64,000 bases of DNA from Bacillota bacterium (GTDB lineage Bacteria; Bacillota; Clostridia; Christensenellales; Christensenellaceae). The notes under the pieces are model-generated. The model had not been told where the DNA came from. It made no database searches and saw only the letters and a list, made by a program, of their open reading frames with translations. Where the stretch lies: NCBI GenBank assembly GCA_023408315.1, contig JAEYKI010000006.1, positions 1 through 64,000 on the forward strand, given 5' to 3'. A program made the position numbers and the translations under genes. Below are positions 1-8,551 of this stretch, in pieces (the stretch's first letter is position 1; the number at the start of each line of letters is the position of its first letter).

Positions 1-54
1 TTTTTATCACTATTATCAAGTAAAAATCAAGTAAAGAATTGGTATTCAAAATGA

Positions 55-107
55 GTACTTGACTGGCAGTCAAGGGGTCGTCGGTTCGAATCCGACTATC
101 TCCACCA
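55..107 (+). pseudogene. 3' half of a tRNA-Ala(GGC), truncated; probable attachment-site scar
   Basis: An anticodon arm (58-74, loop CTGGCAG, anticodon GGC), a T arm (GTCGG/CCGAC around TTCGAAT), a 3' acceptor strand TATCTCC (97-103), discriminator A and an encoded CCA (105-107) are present. The matching 5' acceptor strand GGAGATA and a D arm are absent from bases 1-57, which are AT-rich. The gene is therefore cut near the anticodon stem, which is where tyrosine recombinases commonly cross over in tRNA genes. I read it as the scar left by an element lying to the left of the window. An ordinary tRNA pseudogene is the alternative. Confidence 0.75.
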
Positions 108-108
108 C

Positions 109-135
109 AAAAAACCGCATTCTCATGCGGTTTTT
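109..135. terminator. Bidirectional rho-independent terminator
   Basis: AAAACCGCAT (111-120) pairs with ATGCGGTTTT (125-134) around a TCTC loop, with A and T tracts on the two sides. It can end the leftward tRNA operon and also any rightward transcript through the tRNA-Ala fragment. Confidence 0.8.
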
Positions 136-137
136 CC

Positions 138-213
138 TGGTACGCCATCGGGGACTCGAACCCCGGACACCCTGATTAAGAGTCAGGTGCTCTACCAACT
201 GAGCTAATAGCGC
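138..213 (-). tRNA. tRNA-Lys(CUU)
   Basis: A complete cloverleaf reads on the minus strand: acceptor GCGCTAT with ATGGCGT (a G-U first pair), anticodon loop CTCTTAA giving CUU, T arm CGGGG/CCCCG, and encoded CCA at 138-140. It is the last gene of the leftward tRNA operon, directly before the terminator. Confidence 0.93.
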
Positions 214-224
214 ATATAAAATTT

Positions 225-298
225 TGGAGCGGGTGATGGGAATCGAACCCACGTAGTCGGCTTGGGAAGCCGATACTCTGCCATTGAGCTACACCCGC
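225..298 (-). tRNA. tRNA-Gly(CCC)
   Basis: Minus-strand cloverleaf with acceptor GCGGGTG/CACCCGC, discriminator U and encoded CCA (225-227). The anticodon loop TTCCCAA gives CCC. The acceptor and T arms are nearly identical to those of the next tRNA at 349-422, which suggests that the two arose by duplication. Confidence 0.93.
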
Positions 299-348
299 AC
301 TTGCAACGGCAATCATTGCCCGGCCTTAGTGGCCGCTGGGGTTTGATT

Positions 349-422
349 TGGAGCGGGTGATGGGAATCGAACCCACGTGTTCGGCTTGGAAGGCCGATAC
401 TCTACCATTGAGATACACCCGC
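349..422 (-). tRNA. tRNA-Gly(UCC)
   Basis: Minus-strand cloverleaf with acceptor GCGGGTG/CACCCGC, encoded CCA (349-351) and anticodon loop CTTCCAA giving UCC. It is closely related in sequence to the tRNA-Gly(CCC) just downstream. Confidence 0.93.
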
Positions 423-439
423 GTAATTTTGTTTTGAAA

Positions 440-468
440 CCCCAGACTGTCCTTGAGACAATCTGGGG
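440..468. other. Inverted repeat in the tRNA operon spacer
   Basis: CCCCAGACTGTC (440-451) pairs with GACAATCTGGGG (457-468) around a five-base loop, with one mismatch. No U tract follows on the minus strand, so a processing signal in the tRNA precursor is more likely than a terminator. Confidence 0.5.
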
Positions 469-472
469 TAGA

Positions 473-547
473 TGGAGCGGAAGACGAGATTCGAACTCGC
501 GACATTCGCCTTGGCAAGGCGACGTACTACCACTGTACCACTCCCGC
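473..547 (-). tRNA. tRNA-Gly(GCC)
   Basis: Minus-strand cloverleaf with acceptor GCGGGAG paired to CTTCCGC, anticodon stem TCGCC/GGCGA around loop TTGCCAA (GCC), and encoded CCA at 473-475. It is the third glycine isoacceptor in this operon. Confidence 0.93.
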
Positions 548-561
548 ACTTTTTTCGGACT

Positions 562-645
562 TGGTGCGGGCGAAAGGACTTGAACCTTCACGTCTGAGAC
601 ACTAGATCCTAAGTCTAGCGCGTCTGCCAATTCCGCCACGCCCGC
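562..645 (-). tRNA. tRNA-Leu(UAG)
   Basis: An 84-base class II tRNA on the minus strand: acceptor GCGGGCG/CGCCCGC, anticodon stem CTAGA/TCTAG around CTTAGGA (UAG), a long variable arm and encoded CCA (562-564). It is the first gene of the operon, 24 bases below the promoter -10 box. Confidence 0.93.
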
Positions 646-668
646 AAGTCTTTCGTGACGCAAGAATT

Positions 669-697
669 ATTATAATGATTTTTGCCTTGCCTGTCAA
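669..697 (-). promoter_or_regulatory. Consensus sigma-A promoter of the tRNA operon
   Basis: On the minus strand TTGACA (692-697) and TATAAT (669-674) are separated by exactly 17 bases. Both hexamers match the consensus fully, as expected for a stable-RNA operon. The predicted start lies about 18 bases before tRNA-Leu. Confidence 0.88.
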
Positions 698-755
698 CAA
701 AAATCCGCTTAATTTGATGAATTCAATGCATATAATAAAGTGCACCGGCCTGGCG

Positions 756-1844
756 CTATTTCCCTGCTCCCGCAGACTTCTTTTTTGCGAGTATTTGGGC
801 AAGCGAATCCGTAAATGGAGGTTTTGCAATTCCATACTCGGTAATAATCGCTGTAATAAACTGCGCGTCCGTCACATCAAACGCCGGATTGAACACCTTG
901 ACTCCCTCGGGCGCCATGCGGTCCGTATACCACATCTCTGTCACTTCCTCAGCCGGGCGTTCCTCTATATGTATATCGTTCCCGGTGGGACAATTTGCGT
1001 CAATTGTAGATGTGGGCGCGCACACATAAAACGGTATTCCATAGTTCTTGGCGGCCAGCGCCACATAGGACGTGCCAATCTTATTGGCGGCGTCGCCGTT
1101 CATGGCCACACGGTCACAACCCACAAATACAGCATTTACCATCCCTTTGCGCATGACCGTGGGCGCCATATTGTCGCAAATCAGCGTTGTGTCCATTCCT
1201 GCCGCGCAAAGCTCGTATGCCGTAAGCCTCGCCCCCTGCAGCAAAGGCCGCGTTTCGTCGCAAAAGACTTTAAAATCATACCCCCGCTCCTGCCCCAGAT
1301 ACATCGGAGCGGTCGCAGTGCCGTATTTCACGGTCGCAAGCTGGCCTGCGTTGCAGTGCGTCAAAAGCCCCATACCCAGTTTCAGTAACGAAAGCCCATA
1401 TTCCCCTATGCTGCGGCACACGTCTATGTCTTCTTCCCGTATTGCAACCGCTTCTTGTTTCAATAGTTCAACAATCTCGGGGACCGTTTTATCTTGGTTG
1501 GCCAGCACAACGCAGTCCATCCGGTCAAGCGCCCAAAAAAGATTGACCGCCGTCGGCCGCGATGATGCAAGGTATGCCTTCGCACGGCTAAACTCTTCGT
1601 AAAATGCCTCAAAGGTATCCTTTTTAATTGCTTTTGCTGCCAGATATATGCCGATGGCCGCCGCAACACCGATGGCTGGGGCTCCGCGCACCTTTAAAAA
1701 ATAAATTGCGTCCCAAATATCCTTCTGCTCCGTCAGGCGAAGAAGTTCCGTTTGAAAAGGAAGCTTTGTTTGGTCTATAATCACAAGTTCATCCGTTGCC
1801 ATATCCAGCGCAACTGTTTCAAAATCAATTCTTTTGCAGCTCAT
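756..1844 (-). CDS. mtnA: S-methyl-5-thioribose-1-phosphate isomerase
   Basis: It converts methylthioribose-1-phosphate to methylthioribulose-1-phosphate in methionine salvage. The 362 residues match the usual family length. The GAPAIGV motif lies at about 54-60, the catalytic Cys in THCNAG at residue 164, and the catalytic Asp in GCDRVAMNGD at 244. The fold is shared with the eIF2B regulatory subunits, but these two motifs favour the isomerase. An AAGGAG site precedes the ATG. The gene starts 9 bases after the stop of galE, so the two are probably co-transcribed. Its substrate would come from MtnP (25834-26571), although the product of that enzyme is MTR-1-P only by the phosphorolytic route, which fits the pair found here. 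Confidence 0.9.
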   Translation of the reverse strand: MSCKRIDFETVALDMATDELVIIDQTKLPFQTELLRLTEQKDIWDAIYFLKVRGAPAIGVAAAIGIYLAAKAIKKDTFEAFYEEFSRAKAYLASSRPTAVNLFWALDRMDCVVLANQDKTVPEIVELLKQEAVAIREEDIDVCRSIGEYGLSLLKLGMGLLTHCNAGQLATVKYGTATAPMYLGQERGYDFKVFCDETRPLLQGARLTAYELCAAGMDTTLICDNMAPTVMRKGMVNAVFVGCDRVAMNGDAANKIGTSYVALAAKNYGIPFYVCAPTSTIDANCPTGNDIHIEERPAEEVTEMWYTDRMAPEGVKVFNPAFDVTDAQFITAIITEYGIAKPPFTDSLAQILAKKKSAGAGK

Positions 1845-1853
1845 GCCCTCTCC

Positions 1854-2867
1854 TTATTTGTCATACCCGTTGGGATTTTGTTTCTGCCAGTTGTAGCTGT
1901 CCCGGCACATGTCTTCAACCGTGCGCTTTGCCTTCCAGCACAGTTCCCTGTTCGCCTTCTGAACGTCTGCATAACAAGTCGCAACATCCCCAGGGCGTCT
2001 GTCTGTTATTTTATAGGGAATTTCCATATTGTTTACCTGTATAAACTTATGCACCAGTTCCAGTACCGAAACGCCGTGCCCGCAGCCCAGGTTGTAAGTA
2101 TACACACCGGTTTTTTTGAAACCGTCCAGCATTGCCACGTGCCCTTCCGCCAAGTCGCATACATGAATGTAATCCCGCACGCCGCTGCCGTCCGGCGTAT
2201 CGTAATCGTCGCCGAACACATTGAGCTGGGGCAGCTTGCCCGCCGCCACCTGGGTGATATAAGGCATCAGATTATTGGGAATGCCGCTCGGGTCCTCGCC
2301 AATCCGGCCGCTCGGGTGCGCGCCAATGGGATTAAAATACCTCAGCAACGCAATAAACCAGGAATGATCGGAAGCGTACAAATCTTTCAAAATTTCTTCT
2401 ATCATCAGCTTGGTGCGGCCGTATGGATTGGTTGCGCCCGTCGGCATATCCTCTTTTAAGGGCATCGGATTCCCCGTACCATACACGGTCGCGGATGAGC
2501 TGAATACAATTTTTTTAACGCCCGCGTCCTTCATGGCAAACAGCAGGCTCAGAGTCCCGCCAATGTTGTTGCGGTAATATTCCAGCGGCAGGCTGCAGGA
2601 TTCGCCCACTGCCTTAAGGCCGGCAAAATGTATCACGGCCTCAATATCGCCATGCACTGCAAACACGCCCGCCAGTTCGTCCTGTTTGCATATGTCAATG
2701 CAATAAAAGCCTATAGGCCGCCCGGTAAGCTCCTTCACGCGTTCCAAAGATTCCATGCTGCTGTTTACAAGGTTGTCCACCACCACCACGTCGTGACCCT
2801 GTTCCAAAAGTGAAAGGCACGTGTGGCTTCCAATGAAACCCGCGCCGCCTGTTACTAGTATTTTCAT
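1854..2867 (-). CDS. galE: UDP-glucose 4-epimerase
   Basis: It interconverts UDP-glucose and UDP-galactose for galactose use or cell-surface glycans. It is a 337-residue extended short-chain dehydrogenase with the NAD motif GGAGFIGS at 7-14, Ser in the FSSSAT stretch at about 123-125 and the YxxxK pair Tyr149/Lys153. The chosen start (2867) has AAGGATG eight to nine bases upstream. An in-frame ATG at 2921 lies upstream of the promoter's -10 box and so is unlikely. It leads mtnA with a 9-base gap. A proximal and a distal promoter are visible. Confidence 0.9.
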   Translation of the reverse strand: MKILVTGGAGFIGSHTCLSLLEQGHDVVVVDNLVNSSMESLERVKELTGRPIGFYCIDICKQDELAGVFAVHGDIEAVIHFAGLKAVGESCSLPLEYYRNNIGGTLSLLFAMKDAGVKKIVFSSSATVYGTGNPMPLKEDMPTGATNPYGRTKLMIEEILKDLYASDHSWFIALLRYFNPIGAHPSGRIGEDPSGIPNNLMPYITQVAAGKLPQLNVFGDDYDTPDGSGVRDYIHVCDLAEGHVAMLDGFKKTGVYTYNLGCGHGVSVLELVHKFIQVNNMEIPYKITDRRPGDVATCYADVQKANRELCWKAKRTVEDMCRDSYNWQKQNPNGYDK

Positions 2868-2891
2868 AAAGAACATCCTTAGTTTTTTATT

Positions 2892-2921
2892 ATTATAACA
2901 CAGGAAGAGCATATTGAGCAA
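2892..2921 (-). promoter_or_regulatory. Proximal promoter of galE-mtnA
   Basis: On the minus strand TTGCTC (2916-2921) and TATAAT (2892-2897) are separated by 18 bases, and the box lies about 25 bases before the galE start codon. The -10 is perfect and the -35 is moderate. Confidence 0.65.
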
Positions 2922-3267
2922 AAGTTAACGCTTAAGAATCTTCACCTGACTTACAATGCCTAATCTAACAACCAGACTTTTATGAATCCTTAATCGAAAT
3001 CATTTTAGCTCGTATAAATTCTTAATAAATCTATTTGCATTAATGATTTGCACAATGTAATACCTGCATTTGCTTTGCTAAACGGTCCTGAAATATTCAC
3101 AGACCTTTGTATCTAAATCGTAGCCGTAACATTTCTTCCCCGATACATATGTAAATTATAGTATGTGGGCTGCGTAAAGTCAAACTGCATAGGCTTCGTA
3201 TAGAATAAAAAATGGTTTATTTGCGTATTCAATACGTATATAATTATAAATAAAAAGGCGATTTTGC
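2922..3267. other. Gene-free 346-base stretch between divergent genes
   Basis: This AT-rich spacer holds a strong leftward promoter at 3155-3183 and, on the plus strand, a TATAAT at 3239-3244 with a poor -35 (TTTATT, 3216-3221), which may serve the radical SAM gene. On the minus strand a very short frame of 11 codons beginning MLRLR sits early in the distal galE leader behind a GGGGAAG. I see no known riboswitch fold and no terminator-like hairpin. Confidence 0.5.
3155..3183 (-). promoter_or_regulatory. Strong distal leftward promoter, about 280 bases before galE
   Basis: TTGACT (3178-3183) and TATAAT (3155-3160) on the minus strand are 17 bases apart. Transcription would begin near 3148 and run through a leader of about 280 bases before the galE start codon, passing the proximal promoter. 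Confidence 0.65.
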
Positions 3268-4932
3268 ATGCAGCTTCTATTGTGTTCCGCAAGCTCCAAA
3301 TACATCCATTCTTCCCTTGCCGTGTGGTATCTGGCTGAAAGCGTACGTCAGAACTGTAGCCAGGATATTGTTACAGACGTCCTGGAGTGCACCGTAAATC
3401 AACCTATTGAAGAAATTCTGCAAAAAATCGTTGATAAAAGGCCGGATATCCTGGCTTTTTCCTGCTACATCTGGAACATTTCCCTGGTGTATAAATTGCT
3501 GCCCCAAATAACAAAGCTACTTCCTAAAACCATCATGGTGCTTGGTGGATCCGAGGTCTCGCATAATCCCAAAGAAGTTTTAAGCAACGCGCCAAAAGCC
3601 GATTACATCATCTGCGGCGAAGGAGAATTTCCTTTCCCATTGCTTATAAACCGCCTGCGATCCGGCGGAGACCATTTTGACATCCCAGGTCTTTGTTTCC
3701 GCGGAGAAAACGGCATTGTGCAATGCAACCCACCCGCCGCGCCTCTGCCCGAACCGCCGTGTCCCTATTCGGATGCATATTTTCATGCGCTTGCCAGCAG
3801 AATTGCCTATCTGGAAACCTCACGCGGCTGCCCTTTCTCCTGTGCGTTCTGCCTATCCGGCATAAGCAGAAACGTACGTTTTTTTGGCCTTGAGCGCGCC
3901 AAAAAGGAATTGTTGCTGCTTGCGAATTCTGGAGCGCAGACCGTCAAGCTGGTGGACCGCACATTCAACTGCAACGCCGCAAGAGCGAATGCACTGTTCC
4001 GGTTTGTCATAGATAATGCGGGAGCATCCATACCACCGGGCGTATGCTTCCATTTTGAGGTTGCCGCCGACTTATTTGGCGATGAGACGCTTGCATTGCT
4101 TGCCTCCGCCCCTCCCGGGCTGATCCAGCTTGAAGCGGGTTTGCAATCATTTAATGCAAAAACACTGGAAACTGCGAACCGCAAAACAGATTTGGATAAA
4201 CTGCAAAAAAATATTCTCCGCCTGCTTGCGCCTCAGAACATCCACGTGCACATAGACCTGATTGCAGGGCTCCCATACGAGGATTTGAGCTCTTTTGCCG
4301 ATTCTTTTGACCGTGCATACAGCCTCTCTCCCCACATGCTGCAGCTTGGGTTCTTAAAGATGCTGCACGGTTCCGCTCTGCGCAGCCGCGCGCAGGAGCT
4401 TGGATACCAGTATTCCCCCCTGCCGCCCTACGGGATATGGAGCAACCCCTGGCTTTCCGCGGAAGACCTGCAAACCATTGCCTGCGCAGAAGTTGCACTG
4501 CAAAAACTATACAACAGCGGCCGCTTCCTGCTCACGCTGCAATACATATTCAACGCAACCGGGCTTCGTCCCTTTGTTTTGTTTGCCGCATTCGGAAAGG
4601 AGTTTCAAAAAGCACCCCTGCCGCTTTCTTTGGCCAGCCTCTGCCGCCTTGCGTACGAGCATTTTGCGGAGCATCCTTCCATAGACCCTGCCCGGCTGCG
4701 GAACGCTCTTGTGCGCGACCTGATTGCATGCGGTATCAAGATACCGGATTTCTTAAAAATACCGGACATGCATTATAAAGCGGCTTTAAACAAAATAAGG
4801 AGCACGCTGCCCAAAGGGAATAAAATAAATGCGGCCCTTTTATATGCGGACGGTGTGCAGGCCGTTTACTCCTGGGGCCCCAAAAGCCCTGTCACGGGCC
4901 GCCACCCTTTGCGCTACATTTCTGCCGAATAA
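3268..4932 (+). CDS. B12-binding domain/radical SAM protein (DUF4080 type)
   Basis: This 554-residue enzyme has an N-terminal cobalamin-binding Rossmann-like domain (about 1-135), a radical SAM core with the cluster motif CxxxCxxC at Cys188, Cys192 and Cys195, and a C-terminal region of the DUF4080 kind. The cobalamin domain lacks a visible DxHxxG motif, which is common in this class because the base-off ligand is not always His. The substrate is unknown. Related proteins are widespread in anaerobic Bacillota. It is monocistronic, with a weak AAAGGCG site before the ATG. Confidence 0.85.
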   Translation: MQLLLCSASSKYIHSSLAVWYLAESVRQNCSQDIVTDVLECTVNQPIEEILQKIVDKRPDILAFSCYIWNISLVYKLLPQITKLLPKTIMVLGGSEVSHNPKEVLSNAPKADYIICGEGEFPFPLLINRLRSGGDHFDIPGLCFRGENGIVQCNPPAAPLPEPPCPYSDAYFHALASRIAYLETSRGCPFSCAFCLSGISRNVRFFGLERAKKELLLLANSGAQTVKLVDRTFNCNAARANALFRFVIDNAGASIPPGVCFHFEVAADLFGDETLALLASAPPGLIQLEAGLQSFNAKTLETANRKTDLDKLQKNILRLLAPQNIHVHIDLIAGLPYEDLSSFADSFDRAYSLSPHMLQLGFLKMLHGSALRSRAQELGYQYSPLPPYGIWSNPWLSAEDLQTIACAEVALQKLYNSGRFLLTLQYIFNATGLRPFVLFAAFGKEFQKAPLPLSLASLCRLAYEHFAEHPSIDPARLRNALVRDLIACGIKIPDFLKIPDMHYKAALNKIRSTLPKGNKINAALLYADGVQAVYSWGPKSPVTGRHPLRYISAE

Positions 4933-5034
4933 TGTGCTCAAGAAAACGTCCCGGGCATAAAATATCATGTTATCTGTCTTTTTACTTGCTCTCCCGGTCC
5001 CAAGCAGATAAACTATACTTAAAAGGATAAAAAA

Positions 5035-5403
5035 ATGAGCATAAAAAAAGCGCTTTTAACAACAGCCGGCCTCGCCTCCCTGGGGGCGGGCATAGCCGGC
5101 ATCGTGTTGCCCATACTGCCCACAACCCCGTTCTTGATTCTTGCCGCCTTTTGCTTTTCCGCAAGCAGCAGCCGGTTTTCCAATGTGCTTATGAAAAACA
5201 AATATCTGGCCGGATATCTGGAGCATTACCGCAATAAAACGGGCGTACCCTTTAAAACGAAGATGCAGTCCATTTGTTTTCTTTGGGCCGTGTTGCTCAT
5301 ATCCATGTTTGTACTGCAAAAAGACTATCTGTACATACTGCTGCCTTGTGTAGGCGCGGGCGTAACGCTGCATCTTGCGCTTATGAAAACAAAAAAAGAA
5401 TAG
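5035..5403 (+). CDS. DUF454 (YbaN-type) inner-membrane protein
   Basis: A 122-residue membrane protein with about four hydrophobic segments in two hairpins (about 5-50 and 80-115). The N-terminal pattern GxxLPxLPTTPFLxLAAFCF (about 23-42) is the hallmark of DUF454. A strong AAAAGGA site lies upstream. The family has no firmly established function. It converges with the hydrolase gene at 5418, only 14 bases away. Confidence 0.82.
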   Translation: MSIKKALLTTAGLASLGAGIAGIVLPILPTTPFLILAAFCFSASSSRFSNVLMKNKYLAGYLEHYRNKTGVPFKTKMQSICFLWAVLLISMFVLQKDYLYILLPCVGAGVTLHLALMKTKKE

Positions 5404-5417
5404 CCGCCCTCCGGCAG

Positions 5418-6062
5418 CTATTCACCCAACATCCCTTCTATTTTTTCCGCTAAAGCATGCGCCAGACTTTTGTGGCTGTCCCGTCCCATATGGAGCGCAT
5501 CCGCTGGGCTTGCCTCCGCAAAGTCCGCCGCATCTAAAAATGCGCAACCATACAGTCCGGCCATTTTTTTATAGTAATCCGCCAACTGCAAACCTATTTC
5601 TCTGCCACAAAGGTCAATGTATTCTCCAAGCCATGTCTGCTCAATATTCGGCGCTACGTGTACTGGCGATACAACCAGTATTTTGGGCGGCTTGCCTTCA
5701 ATGCCGTATTCCGGCTTCTGCGCGCGCTGTATAACAAGCTCCAGCCCTTTAGAGGAAGAAAACGCAGTCTGATGCAGATGCTTCTTCAAATCGTTTGTAC
5801 CAAGCATAATAACCAAAAGATCAATGGGCTTGTGTGTCAGCATACAGCACTCAATATAGGCGGCTCCGTTCCTATAGGGCTCAACCGGGTCGTCAAACGC
5901 CGTGGTGCGCGCGTTTAAGCCTTCCTCGCGCACCAAATATCCGTCCCCTAGCAAATCCTGCAAAATCCCGGTGTAACGCCCGCTATATGGTATCCGGCCA
6001 TCCCGCGATTCCGGGTCAGCTCCCCAGGTGTTAGAATCCCCGTAGCATACGACTGTTTTCAT
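5418..6062 (-). CDS. SGNH/GDSL-type esterase or lipase
   Basis: A 214-residue hydrolase with the catalytic Ser10 in the block I motif YGDSNTWG, the block III motif GTNDLK in mid-protein and the block V Asp/His pair near the C-terminus (DSHKSLAH). There is no signal peptide, so it is probably cytoplasmic. The N-terminus most resembles the arylesterase/acetylxylan-esterase-like branch, but the substrate cannot be read from sequence. It follows the dehydrogenase gene by 15 bases and is likely in the same transcript. Confidence 0.85.
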   Translation of the reverse strand: MKTVVCYGDSNTWGADPESRDGRIPYSGRYTGILQDLLGDGYLVREEGLNARTTAFDDPVEPYRNGAAYIECCMLTHKPIDLLVIMLGTNDLKKHLHQTAFSSSKGLELVIQRAQKPEYGIEGKPPKILVVSPVHVAPNIEQTWLGEYIDLCGREIGLQLADYYKKMAGLYGCAFLDAADFAEASPADALHMGRDSHKSLAHALAEKIEGMLGE

Positions 6063-6077
6063 AATACATTCTCCTCC

Positions 6078-7169
6078 CTATTGTTTTAAAAGCGATCTTT
6101 GATACAGCGCAAATACGTCGCTTTTCTCCATTTTTACAGGATTCGCCCGGCCAATGGCCGAGGCAAAACTCATCTCTGTGTATTTTTCCAGTTCCTGGGA
6201 CGTGTATGTATCTATTTGATTCAGCAGCCCGGCAAGCGTCTGTTTAAAATCCTCAACATCTTTGAGTCCAAGCAAAGAAAGCATGCGCGCAATCTTTTCC
6301 CGCCTTGCTGGCAGGCAAAAAGCCACGTATTCGCCAAGCAGGACACCGCAGGCCCGTCCGTGCGGCACATCCCGCTGCGTGGTAAGCGGATATCCCATCG
6401 CGTGCACCGCAGCCGTTCCCGTCATACTGATCACCAAACCTGCGGCCATTGCCATAAACAAAAGTTGCTCCCGTACCGGAAGTGTCTTTTTTCCAGCAAG
6501 AAGCGCTCCCCTGCAACTTCCAAAAAATGCAAACACTTTTTCCGCAAACAGCTCGCTCATCCAATTGTCCGCCATCAAATATCCTTCCGCCGCGTGGGAA
6601 AGAGCGTCCACCGCCGTGTCGCATAAAATGGCCCTGGGCAAATTTTCTATATATGTTGCGTCCAGAAAAGCAATTCCGGGAATCACACAATCGGATTTAA
6701 AAGATTTTTTGTTTCCCGCATGGGTGAGCACGGAAACCGCCGTTACTTCACTCCCCGTGCCGCATGTTGTGGGCACTGCGATTACGGGCAACGGCTTTTT
6801 TTGAAAAGCGCCGTAAACCCCTTCGGGCGGCATATCGTTTGCAGCCAGCACAGCGGCTGCTTTGGCCGCGTCCATTGCGCTGCCCCCGCCCAGGCCCACA
6901 ATAAAATCGCAACCGTTTTCGCGCGCCTCACGGCCAAGAGCGCCCACCAGCGGCAGGTCCGGGTTGGGCGTTGTCTGATTGTTCACGCAAAAGGCGACTC
7001 CTGCGCTTGCAAGCGCTGCCGTCAGGTCTTCCAGCGAACCGTTCTTCGCGCTGGAAGGCGTTGTGACAATAAGCGTTTTTTTTCCGGTTCCGGCCAGCAA
7101 AGCGGCGTTTTTGCGTATGCAATCCTTACCCATAACAATACGTGTGGGAACATAAAAAGAAAACTCCAT
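6078..7169 (-). CDS. Iron-containing alcohol dehydrogenase
   Basis: A 363-residue NAD(P)-dependent dehydrogenase. The dinucleotide motif GGGSAMDAAKA lies near residue 95, and the metal-binding His residues fall in DALSHAAEG and in the HAMGYPLTTQRDVPHG stretch. The start at 7169 is chosen because AGAGAGG precedes it closely. An in-frame ATG seven codons upstream lies before that site. The family reduces aldehydes or ketones, or oxidises alcohols or diols. The specific substrate is not evident. Confidence 0.87.
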   Translation of the reverse strand: MEFSFYVPTRIVMGKDCIRKNAALLAGTGKKTLIVTTPSSAKNGSLEDLTAALASAGVAFCVNNQTTPNPDLPLVGALGREARENGCDFIVGLGGGSAMDAAKAAAVLAANDMPPEGVYGAFQKKPLPVIAVPTTCGTGSEVTAVSVLTHAGNKKSFKSDCVIPGIAFLDATYIENLPRAILCDTAVDALSHAAEGYLMADNWMSELFAEKVFAFFGSCRGALLAGKKTLPVREQLLFMAMAAGLVISMTGTAAVHAMGYPLTTQRDVPHGRACGVLLGEYVAFCLPARREKIARMLSLLGLKDVEDFKQTLAGLLNQIDTYTSQELEKYTEMSFASAIGRANPVKMEKSDVFALYQRSLLKQ

Positions 7170-7392
7170 GGTGCCTCTCTTTTGATACAAATATATATTT
7201 TATTCTATCATTTTGCTGTTCCCCTGTCCACCGGCAGGCGATTCGCATGACGCAGTATTTTTACAAACATTTAACATTCGGTTTTTGGGGGTAGAAAAAT
7301 AGCAGATTTTGAGGTATACTTCTTTTTGGAAAGCCTAAAATAAGGTAACGCAGGCGGGGGATAATCAAAATTTACTCATAACAAGCCTGCAA

Positions 7393-7404
7393 GTATGCTA
7401 TAAT
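7393..7404 (+). promoter_or_regulatory. Extended -10 promoter of the flippase-like gene
   Basis: TG-C-TATAAT (7396-7404) is an extended -10 element. No good -35 hexamer lies 17 bases upstream. The start codon at 7461 would give a leader of about 50 bases. Confidence 0.5.
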
Positions 7405-7460
7405 AGGTATATTATGTATAGAATTTGTATTAAATTTGATAAAAAAACGTTAGAGGTATT

Positions 7461-8516
7461 ATGAAGAAAGCAACAAAAACGTCTATATTCAGATTTGCAT
7501 ATATCGGGGTTACTGTGCTGGTCATTATCCTGATTGGCATGTTTAACTCCAATTTTGAAGATTTAAGCGCGGCCATAGCCCGTATCAACGCACCGTGGCT
7601 TCTGGTAGCCATTGGCTGCATGGTAGCCTACTGGCTTACGGACGCCTGGCTTCTGCAGTTTATCACGGGCGCTATCAGCGAGAACCGCCTGAGCTTCTGG
7701 AACTCCCTGAAAATAGGAATCATCGGCCTGTATTACGGCGCGCTGACGCCTTCCTCCGTGGGAACCCAGCCCATGCAGATTGTATATATGAGCAGGGAAA
7801 AAATTCCTGTCGGCAAATCCACCTGCATTGTGGTGATTAAATTCATCGCGTACTCCCTTACGGTTATTGCGTACTATTTTATCTCGCACGCATTGGTTGG
7901 CAACGACTATCTGCAAAATTCCCCCGCCATTTATTGGTTGTCTATTGTGGGGTTGTTCTTGAACATTTTTGCGGTATCGTTCTTTACGCTTTCCATCATT
8001 AAGGAAAAAATGGTATTAAGCATAGGGCACGGGGTCATTGGGTTTCTGGCCAAAATTAAAATATTAAAACATCCGGAAAAGCCCACAGCGGAATTTGACA
8101 AAACAATTGCCGATTACACCGGCACATCCAAGTATATTCGCGACCATAAAATGCACATGGTGGGCGCATTCTTCATTTCGTTCGTTAACATTGGTTTTAT
8201 GTTTATGATCACGTATTTTATTTACAGGGCATTTGATCTGAACGCATATACCTACATTGGCGTTATTTCCGTTCAGGCGCTCCTGTACGTTGCAATCCAC
8301 TACTTCCCCACACCCGGCGGCGCGGGCGCGGCAGAGGGATCGTTTTTCGCCATATTCAGCGTGTTCTTTCCGCAGAACCTGATGTTCATGGCCATGCTCA
8401 TCTGGCGCATCTTAACTTACTATATCGTGCTTGCCGTGGGCAGCCTGGTGGTGGTGTTCGACGAATTCATCAATATGCGCAGGCAAAACAAAAGGCAGCA
8501 GAACCTGGCGGAATAA
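7461..8516 (+). CDS. Flippase-like integral membrane protein (lysylphosphatidylglycerol synthase TM-domain family)
   Basis: This 351-residue protein has about eight hydrophobic segments and the family signature PTPGGAGAAEG (about 277-287). It matches the UPF0104/YbhN group, which equals the membrane domain of MprF without its aminoacyl-transferase domain. The role is probably lipid flipping or export. No soluble synthase domain is fused or adjacent, so it cannot by itself aminoacylate lipids. An extended -10 promoter precedes it and a strong terminator follows. Confidence 0.85.
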   Translation: MKKATKTSIFRFAYIGVTVLVIILIGMFNSNFEDLSAAIARINAPWLLVAIGCMVAYWLTDAWLLQFITGAISENRLSFWNSLKIGIIGLYYGALTPSSVGTQPMQIVYMSREKIPVGKSTCIVVIKFIAYSLTVIAYYFISHALVGNDYLQNSPAIYWLSIVGLFLNIFAVSFFTLSIIKEKMVLSIGHGVIGFLAKIKILKHPEKPTAEFDKTIADYTGTSKYIRDHKMHMVGAFFISFVNIGFMFMITYFIYRAFDLNAYTYIGVISVQALLYVAIHYFPTPGGAGAAEGSFFAIFSVFFPQNLMFMAMLIWRILTYYIVLAVGSLVVVFDEFINMRRQNKRQQNLAE

Positions 8517-8551
8517 CATACGAATCCTAAAGCTCTTAAATAACTGGCAAC

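Noticed and set aside
70..835. Several open frames of 60-120 codons across the tRNA cluster
   Set aside because: They read through tRNA genes on either strand and have no ribosome site or protein family. The tRNA folds explain the DNA.
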